DNA of 64,000 nt from the NCBI GenBank assembly GCA_008828725.1, contig MEHQ01002356.1, positions 528,514 to 592,513 of the forward strand, read 5' to 3'. The stretch's first letter is position 1; the number at the start of each line of letters is the position of its first letter. This stretch comes from Saccharina japonica. Lineage: Eukaryota; Sar; Phaeophyceae; Laminariales; Laminariaceae. The position numbers and the translations under genes were made by a program. The notes below the pieces were generated by a model. It ran no database searches and was not told the origin of the DNA. It saw nothing but the letters and a program-made list of their open reading frames with translations. Positions 56,455 to 64,000 of this stretch are shown in pieces.

Positions 56455-57900
56455 AAGAAAGATAGCTGACGTCTAGACGAATACGGTAACATACTAAGAT
56501 TGCGTAATTCGGGACGCAGCGGGGTTCATAATTGCAATACCGCAAACCTAGCTTTCACGTAAAATTGACCTTTTCCGCTCAAAAATCCAAAATAGTGTAC
56601 TGAATTAGTAGCATAGCCTCGTACAACACCGAAAAAAGTGCCAATACACTATCTTGGCTCTGCTGTTCTCCCTAGGTTATATATTAGCAACGAAACTCGC
56701 TGCCAGGAAGATAGCTACATTTAGACGAATCTGGGGACATGTGGTTTGTTCAAGTCGCTGACGTTGCGTGTCGGATAATTGCAATACCGCAAACCTAGCT
56801 TTCACGTAAAATTGACCTTTTCCGCTCAAAAATCCAAATAGTGTACTGAAATAGTATGCATAGCCTCGTACAACACCGAAAAAGTGCCAATCACTATCGT
56901 TTGGCTCTGCTGTTCTCCCTAGGTTTGTATATAGGCAAGCAACTCGCTGCAGGAAGATAGCTTACATTAGACGAATCTGGGGACATGTGGTTTGTTCGAA
57001 GTCGCTGACGTTGCGTGTCGGATAATTGCAATACCGCAAACCTAGCTTTCACGTAAAATTGACTTTTCCGCTCAAAAATCCAAATAGTTACTGAAATTAG
57101 TATGCATAGCCTCGTACAACACCGAAAAAAGGTGCCAATCACATCTTTGGCTCTGCTGTTCTCTTAGGTTTAGTATATTAGGCAAGCAATCGCTGCAGAA
57201 AGATAGCTACATTTAGACAATCTGGGACATGTGGTTTTCTCAAGTCGCTGACGTTGCGTGTCGGATAATTCAATACGCAAACCTAGCTTCCACTAAAATC
57301 GACTTTTCCCCAAAAATAAATAAAAGTGTACTGAAATTAGTAGTATCATAGCCTGGTACAACACCGAAAAAGGTGCCAATACACTATCTTTGGCTCTGCT
57401 GTTCTCTGGGTTTTGTATATTAGTGAAAGCAAATCGTTGCAGAAAGATAGCTGACATCTAGAGGAATCCACGAACATGCGGCTTGTTTGTACGTACGGAC
57501 GTTGCGGGACAGAGAATTTCAGTACCGGCTTCAGTATGTAGTCTTGCCCACCCAGACAAAAAACAGGCCATTACACTGTTTTCGGCGCTGCTGTTATCCG
57601 TTAGTTCGACACATTCGGCAAACTACCTTGAAGACGAAATATAGCTGGCGTCTAGGCGAATCTCGGACCCTATATTGTAGACGTCATTCCAAACCGTGCG
57701 ACGAAAAACAAAATGATTCTGCAAAATTAGATTCGACATGAAAAATGTGCTTTCGCACGTGAAAACCGAGAAATTCATACCGGCATTAGTATGTATAGTC
57801 CTGTCCACCCCGAAAACAAGTCGAAAAACACTTTTTTCGCGCTGCGGTCCTCAGCGGGTTCGACACATTCGGCAAACTATCTTGACGACGAAAGATTGCC
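56455..57900. repeat. About 245-bp tandem repeat inside the TTAA element
   Basis: The motif GAAGATAGCT/GAAAGATAGCT recurs at about 56457, 56704, 56953, 57198, 57443 and 57635, with a degraded form at 57889. Units share CAAACCTAGCTTTCACGTAAAA and CCTCGTACAACACCGAAAAA-type blocks. The central four are alike, and the outer ones are more worn. Confidence 0.85.
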
Positions 57901-58370
57901 CACGGCCTGTAAAAAAGCAAGTTCGATCATAGCAAACGAAGTTCCGACAAGCTTTTTTTCTACACTAAAGCAACGCCTTTTGTACAGGCTTACTTGTCGA
58001 CACAAAGCAAAGCATGCCATGAATCAATATTTGGCGCTGCTATGCGCTTCACTCAGGAACAGGTTGCCGCCCCCCGTACACCCTATCCCCTACGCCGCCT
58101 GGTACTGCAGGTTGTTCCGAACCGTGCGCGCAAGAACATAGGCAAGTTATCGCGTCCGTTGATCTTCTCCTCCTGGCGGCTAAGCACCCTGTACGCGGGG
58201 ACCCGGAAGGGTGTCGAGGGAGGATATATTGCGCGGGGGTGTAACAAGTTTCTAGTCGCACTCGTGTGGGGAATGGGGGGCGGGTCCTGCAAGTGTATGC
58301 AACACAGCCGCAGGGGGGCATCTACTAATTATTTTGCATCGTAAATTTCCGAAAATCCAACTATTCCGGA

Positions 58371-58462
58371 GGACCATAGTAAATAGGACCACATATGGTG
58401 TGTAAAAACAGGTAAATATGTAGTTTTTTTGAGCACACCATAGGTCCTGTTAACTATGGTCC
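58371..58462. repeat. Hairpin of about 92 bases
   Basis: Arms GGACCATAGT-AA-TAGGACC-ATATGGTGTG and CACACCATAGGTCC-TTAACTATGGTCC, imperfect but long. It could be a small nested MITE. Confidence 0.6.
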
Positions 58463-58695
58463 CCAGTAATATTGCGCAGTCGGTATTCTGCCGGGAGAGA
58501 CCTTCATACAGCGCTCTGCTGTACATATACATGAACATTAGGTAGAGTGCCCACCCCAAAAACAAAATAGATTCACGTACAAGTATAACACTACAGTAGC
58601 ACTTATAGTGTCAAGAGTTTTTCATCAGTTGTCTGTGATCGACTCTTCGTTCCGTTGTTCGTGTGCCTCGTTGTTCTATGAATGGTGAAGGTATC

Positions 58696-58737
58696 GGGGG
58701 GGTGGGGGGGTGAGGGGGGTGAGGGGGGAGGGAGGGT
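58696..58737 (+). repeat. G-rich tract with quadruplex potential
   Basis: At least five runs of three or more G with one- or two-base spacers. Confidence 0.6.
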
Positions 58738-59343
58738 GCACTCGATATTTACGCGGGGGAGATCGTTTTTTGTATGAAGGCTTTTTAATGTATGCATTTT
58801 CCAAGAGGGTGATTATTAGTATTCACTGGACGACCTTACCTGTCTGTGCATTATTGATCGCAGTATGCCTTTTTATGTTCGTTAGTTTTCCGTGTCTCCC
58901 GCTACCTGATTTTCCCAGCAAGCCTTGTATACATGGTATATACTATACCTGGTATATACTATTGATAATATGCATACTCATATATACAACTCCTGCTGCT
59001 GTACGAGGTATCGTACGAAGTATAATATGTATACATAAACATCTGGTCGTATACAGAAATAAACGAAGACACATCATCTATACATGTACATATTTATACA
59101 TATGTACGTACGTACATACATACCTATATATAGCCAGGTATGAGGTTACAATATATTTGGTACTACTACGTACTAACTTGTACTCTGAACAATAATGTAA
59201 CTTTTGATGTTCAATGCGTACAGAGTATCCGGAAGGATGTGTACGTACGTAGAAGGTACCAAAAGAGCTAAACACAAAGCCAAACCAGGCCTCAAAACCG
59301 TACGTAGAATTTATCTTTTGACGCACTCGGCAGCGGTACCTAC

Positions 59344-59633
59344 CTGGACAGTACACACGCACAAAGAGGGTACCACCGCTCGTACAACACGCTCCGCTGC
59401 AACCGTCAGGGCTCTCATCGTCGCTGGACAGCGGCACCATGCTTTCCATCTTCTCAAAAATGCTTCATGTGTCCCTCGGCTTTCCTTGGGGCTTTTTTCC
59501 ACACCCTGTCGGGAAGCATCTCGTCTACTACTCTTCTTCCCGCTGCGGGAGAGGAAGCACCGCCCGAGAGGGAAGCCGATGGACCACCCTCGGCCTTTGA
59601 GCGCTTGGCCGCTTGCGACTGACCGTCGGCCAT
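59344..59633 (-). pseudogene. First-exon-like remnant at the right end of the TTAA element
   Basis: From MADGQSQAAKRSKAEGG at 59633 the minus strand reads about 58 codons of basic and Ser/Gly-rich sequence. A TGA then appears at a TTTTT run. With one T fewer, the frame continues into an acidic stretch (MESMVPLSSDDESPDG) and ends at a good donor (CCAG/GTAGGT, 59344). A basic then acidic disordered N-terminus would suit the start of a transposase, but nothing downstream confirms it. It may equally be a captured host exon. The frameshift is either real decay or a sequencing error. Confidence 0.35.
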
Positions 59634-59884
59634 GATCAAGAGGATTGCTGGGGTGACGGCACCGTGTGTGTCGTGCTGCTGGGAACTGGTGCATAATCAC
59701 ATCGGTCTTTTGTTTAGTTGTTTTTAAAAAATAGTTCGATTTTCACGGTACACCAAATCTCCCAAAACAAACAGAAGATAATTGCGAATAGACCGGTCGA
59801 AATAAGCACGCCGCTACTATACAAAACCGGGAGTCTTCGCTGAGGGAACCACCGCCCCCTTAAGGATTAGTGCCTCTTTAGAGA

Positions 59885-60161
59885 CAAAGGAAAAGTGCCT
59901 CTTTAGAGGTACTTTTCGTGACGACCAAGGCGTCTGATCGATATGCCTCCCGATACACAAATGTTGAGCATGGTCTAGGCTCTTCGCAAATACTCTATGG
60001 GCGAAAACCTGAGCATTAGAACTGGAGCTATGCCGTTTTCCGTAAGGAGTACTGATATGGTGTTATTATATCAGAAATAGTATTGCTGCTGTAAAAAAAA
60101 CGAAAAATATATATTTTTCAACGATGGAAGACTCGTGTTTCATCATGACCGAAGGGGCCCC
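59885..60161 (-). repeat. Right terminal inverted repeat of the TTAA element
   Basis: Partner of 55346-55625. Confidence 0.85.
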
Positions 60162-60165
60162 TTAA

Positions 60166-61970
60166 AGAATTCCGGATAGCTGTAGAAAATGCCAGCAGGA
60201 AATCGAGAACATGGATCACCATGAGCTGAAATCTGGGGTCGTGCATTTTGTCGCAGTCTAGGAACGAGTGTACAGTCACCTCTCCTGCAAGCTCACGCCC
60301 GTTATGATCATTGTCCCCTCTGCCTGCCGAGAAAACACACCCTCAACAGTGCATGGGGTTGCCATGGTCATGGTCTCTACTTTAGAGCCTGGCATACGAA
60401 CCCACTCAGTCGTGAATAACGTCAGCCACTCAATGCACGTTGTGTCTTGATCGTGCATTCACAGCCGAGTCAAGCTACGAGCCGATAAAGGCGTCAACTA
60501 CTTCCCAAGAATAGTAAACAAGGGTCAATCACAACATATTAGTATCAAGCTAAGGAGAAAGGTGGGCGGATAAGCTTATCACCACGTGCCAAATAATTTT
60601 AAGGACGATTGTCTTGCTTTACATTTCAGTTCGTAATTGATCGGGTAATGCTGACTGGTAAACTTCTGCCGTATGATGTTGTTCGATCCTCATGTGAAAC
60701 AACCAGACCTTTTGAAATTCGTCTATTAATAGTAGTGTGTCTGATCATGGACATTCAGTCGAATTGAACACTTTTAGGAGCAACAGCAAGAAGACCGTAA
60801 AAAAATGGATTCTCGTACTTTTTAAGAGGCAACGAGTACGTTCTTGGACAAATGTCTACTGTATTGCCCTAAAATTCGAATACCAGAAAAGCAAGCTTTC
60901 CACCATAGATAAGGCGCAGACATTCTATCCCACTGATATGGAGGTCAAACAGGTTTCCTCCAGGCATACTCACAAAGTTCATTTGGTGCATTGAAACAGA
61001 CCGTTACGGGATGCTCGCAGTTGTGCGCACGTATCGTGTGTACGCCTGCACCACCCTACGATGGGAGACCACGCCCACCTTTCCCCGATTATCTCTCTCG
61101 ATCACCGCAAGAGGCCACCCCGAAGAACACGACATCGTTCTTTATTTTGACGATGGTGTGTCCGCTCGGCAGGGATCTTGCATATGAATCCTTGGTTCTC
61201 TCGTCACCAAAGTATTTGTTTTTATTCGTTGTACCCGAACTAGTATTATTAAGGCTGCGTATAAAAACCGATTTGTTCCGGCCCACGTGCTTTTAGTATG
61301 GGAAAGAGGGTTTCGAATTCCGATTTTCGGATAGGGTTCTTACTTGAGATTTCGCTCTGGCCAGCAGTAAAAACTGTTTGATGTATAGATCAGATACCAA
61401 ACAAATAATACGGTACCGTCCATGGTGGAATTTATCAGCAGTGTAGACATGTATGGATTGCATTCATGTTTTGACACTGTTCCATATATTGGTAAATGCT
61501 ACATTTCACCTACCAATGACGCCTGTCACCCACTCCCGGTCGTACTCGCGACCTCGCCACACCGTCGGGTACTCAAGTCGTACTCACTCGAACTCGTGCG
61601 CATTCTAGTACTTCGTATTCAGTATGCACTAACATGTTGCATAGGATTATCGTGCGTACTCCTACATTGGTTCGTACATATGTTGTTTGTGTGTTTCGTA
61701 TTCATGTTTCGGCCCTTCGGAAGACACAAACATGTTGTCGTTCATTTACAAAAATGAGTGACTACATTATTGGTAGAAGCGGAGGGGGTCGAACTTTCAT
61801 TCATTAATGTTAATATATAAAACGGATGTTGTTTCTGAAACGATTTCCATACATTCTCTCTATGGGACCTTCTAGCACCCAAACCCGAACCCTTTTGTGA
61901 ACTCGTCGAGCTCTCCCAACCAAAACTAAGCTGAAGCATGCCTCGTCGCGGGCGGGGCGGACGTGAATGC
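60166..61970. other. Duplicated block, no gene seen
   Basis: Collinear with 19611-21415. Nothing intact. Confidence 0.55.
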
Positions 61971-62716
61971 GTGTGTGTTCTTCACATGAAACCTTCCTTT
62001 CTCCCCTCGACATCCAGCACACCCAGTGTCCGTGCCGATTCGTAATCCTAAAAGGGTACCAGTTATGTTGTCACCAAACTACGACACAGAGATACTACGC
62101 TCAGTGCAGTAAACAGAGCAGACAATGCAATGCCATATACGACAGGCATGACCTACCCTGCTAGTAATCCAGGTGCATGCAAGATGAAATAGAGAAAAAA
62201 AGAAAACAAAAAAACGAAAAAAAAAGTATTAAAAATAAATGTACTGAAGCAAATCAACAATCAAGCAACCGAACAAAAGCATGACAAAATAGAAAGAAGA
62301 AAGTGTCGTGCTTCTCCCAGAGGAGATGCGACATCCAATAAGAAACTAAACCAAATGAAATTAAACGAAATCAAATGGACCGAAAAAACAGCACCAACAG
62401 AGCAAGACTAAGAACGACTGGAAAGGACAGGCAGCCGGAGCACACCAAAAGCACCTTCGAGCCAGGCGAGGCAGGTTTGTGCTCGTAGTACAGGCAGGTT
62501 CTACCAGCTAGTCGGTCTGGTACCTACTCTGTTTGCCGTCTCCTTCCTGCTTGCGTCCGCCACAGTTTCGCTACGAACCCCCCCACCCTCCGTCTCCATT
62601 CCCTTGGGCGCCACCCATACAACGGATACGTGGCATCTCCTACTCACTTCCGTTTCGTTCTCGTCCCACACATGAGAGTTCTGGAAAGAGAAGAGGAAAT
62701 AAAATAAAATAAAAAA
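61971..62716 (+). mobile_element. Retroposed A-tailed insertion, 7-bp target duplication
   Basis: Flanked by TGAATGC at 61964-61970 and 62717-62723. The 3' end is A-rich (AAATAAAATAAAATAAAAAA). Copy 1 reads straight through at about 21415-21425. A second internal A-rich zone is at 62185-62300. No ORF or pol III boxes recognised. It could be a processed copy of a non-coding or 3'-UTR transcript, or a SINE of another family. Confidence 0.7.
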
Positions 62717-62723
62717 TGAATGC

Positions 62724-64000
62724 ATAGTAGGGATGACATCTCACAGGCGACGGCGAGGGAAGATGAAGCCCGATGCCCAAAATTTCGCTATTGTACTACT
62801 GCACTGCCTAATTACCTAGATTCGACTTTTATTGCGAGTGCTGCGTCCCTCAAATGGGACTACAGTCGCGACGGGGCTAATACGGTGTACAAAACTTCGG
62901 TTTCCACACTCGATATTAAGCCCCGCGCGATAAACCAGCCTATTACTCTCTGAGCGTATCACAGCAACATGGAAACTCACGGCAGTATCGTGAACTACTA
63001 TTAACGCCAGTTCTACTTACAGGTACTGCTGTACAGCAGCATCTCCATAGGAATAACGTACAACCTATTCCGGCACTACAGGGTAGCCCACGCTGAACGT
63101 CCCGAATTACAACCACGTTCTAACTGTCCGCGGGTATGTCGAGTTTAGATGTACCGGGCGCAGTCTCGTGCTAACTAATATCTTCTCGTCAGCCCTGGGC
63201 CTTAACATTCGTGCATTGGTACTTGAACCATTCTCGGCATATCATATCTCAGTGCCTTACACCCCTAACGTTTAACGACGATCAACGTTACGCGTTACTG
63301 AAACAGCTTCAGTAACAGCAACAACAAACCTAGTATGTACGATTTTGGAGTCTGGTTCATGATCGGTGAGGATTTAGATATTTGTTAGAGATAGACTGCG
63401 GACCTTTTAGTTGCTCGTCTGTTCATTAGAGCTATACGACGGGCGGGAGAGCCGTTTTCTCATTACCACAAGTTCAATTTTCCCACCCGTCTGTTCCGGG
63501 CATTTGGTTGCCTTATATAGTTCGCTGGGCCCTGCTCTTTTACTCTGCGAACGCTTGGGGGTGTTCCACCTTCGTTGCATCGCTGACGAAAAAAAGAAAA
63601 TGCCTGACTTGACAACCAATTCTGCCCCTGAAAGCACCTCGACTACCTCTTTCTCTCGTATTGAAGGCTTTGTAAGTCTGCCCCGGCTCTGTCTGTAAGC
63701 TTTACCCCTTGTTTGGCGCAAGGGGTGTGGGCCCCTTGGTACACCGCCGGGCGCATGGTGAAGCGATAGCAGTATTCGTGCAACCATTCTAAAATATCCT
63801 CGTCTCGGGACGTGAACATATGATTTCAGGCGATCATATGTTTGTTTTTTTCACTGTCTACCCAAGCATTGTATTCATTAAGTAGAAGGCGCAGCAGAAC
63901 GTACACCCGTACCTGATTTTCTTGTTTTGCGTTTAGCGCTTATTTCTCTTGATTTTCTTGTTTTGCGTTTAGCGCTTATTTTTACGGTTAAGTTTATACA
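62724..64000. repeat. Right inverted arm, inner part (copy 2)
   Basis: Collinear with 21426-22660, and inverted homologue of about 47900-49000. Near the edge a 37-base unit with TGTTTTGCGTTTAGCGCTTA is tandemly doubled (63913-63986). Cut by the window. Confidence 0.6.

Larger units (their letters stand above)
55346..60161. mobile_element. TTAA-flanked element with about 280-bp inverted ends (piggyBac-like)
   Basis: Bounded by TTAA at 55342-55345 and 60162-60165. The uninterrupted site is at 19607-19610 in copy 1. Terminal inverted repeats run about 55346-55625 and 59885-60161, start GGGGCCCCTTCGG, and are highly similar apart from an A/T-rich stretch. TTAA duplication is the hallmark of piggyBac-superfamily elements. 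The interior (4.8 kb in all) has no complete transposase. It has a 245-bp tandem array (56455-57900), a hairpin (58371-58462), a G-rich tract and one exon-like piece at the right end (59344-59633, minus). Possibly a non-autonomous derivative that lost its transposase. Confidence 0.85.
41030..64000. repeat. Segmental duplication, copy 2
   Basis: Diverged direct copy of 1-22650; it begins near 41030 and runs off the right edge of the window. Collinearity is kept, but this copy has its own insertions (44767-46455, 51717-52452, 53685-53857, 55346-60161, 61971-62716) and a tandem expansion (46581-47878). It lacks those of copy 1 (1570-2830, 8419-15245, 15530-15856, 17108-18150). Many differences between the copies suggest an old duplication rather than an assembly artefact. 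Confidence 0.85.

Noticed and set aside
58049..58344. Overlapping frames of 90-116 codons in the TTAA element as transposase
   Set aside because: No DDE spacing and no Cys-rich C-terminal motif; both strands are equally open in a GC-rich patch.

Overview
The window looks like nuclear DNA of a eukaryote, most probably a stramenopile and quite possibly a brown alga. The evidence is two genes built from tandem Cys/His repeats with the spacing C-x4-C-x16-C-x2-H-x12. That is the EsV-1-7 repeat, named after an Ectocarpus virus gene and expanded in brown algae. Other support is the GT-AG style splice signals, SINEs with tRNA-type promoter boxes, a CAG/poly-Gln repeat and the high density of eukaryotic mobile elements. 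Oomycetes and a few other lineages also carry EsV-1-7 repeats, so the assignment is an inference. There is no sign of bacterial gene organisation. Coding density is very low: only the two EsV-1-7 genes are confident intact genes.

Layout. Positions 1-22650 and about 41030-64000 are two diverged copies, in the same orientation, of one block offset by about 41 kb. Each block is itself built as two inverted arms around a middle part. In the first block the arms are about 3475-6230 and 21725-24600, the second reversed. The arms carry the remains of a former coding region that points inward. The EsV-1-7 genes lie outside the arms and point outward: 25080-25982 on + to the right of block 1, and 33865-35109 on - to the left of block 2. 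Between the blocks (about 25-41 kb) lie the two genes, a Helitron-like repeat region with arrays of an ACTCGGAGTA-type motif, a gene-free stretch, and a complete LTR element (35237-40376) with a poly-Gln gag-like remnant and a nested hAT-type MITE.

Because the block is present twice, one copy often shows the empty site of an element that inserted in the other. This gives well-supported boundaries for several elements. Block 1 holds a foldback element with a 10-bp target duplication (17108-18150), a tRNA-derived SINE (15530-15856), a Helitron-like region ending in hairpin plus CTAG (to 15245), and hairpin minisatellites (1607-2815). Block 2 holds a TTAA-flanked element with about 280-bp inverted ends (55346-60161), a 9-bp-TSD element (51717-52452), a TA-flanked MITE (53685-53857), a retroposed A-tailed sequence (61971-62716), a foldback element next to a tyrosine-recombinase remnant (44767-46455), and a 279-bp tandem array grown from a unit that is single in block 1.

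All comparisons were made by eye. Boundaries given to the base are those fixed by target duplications or empty sites; the others are approximate.
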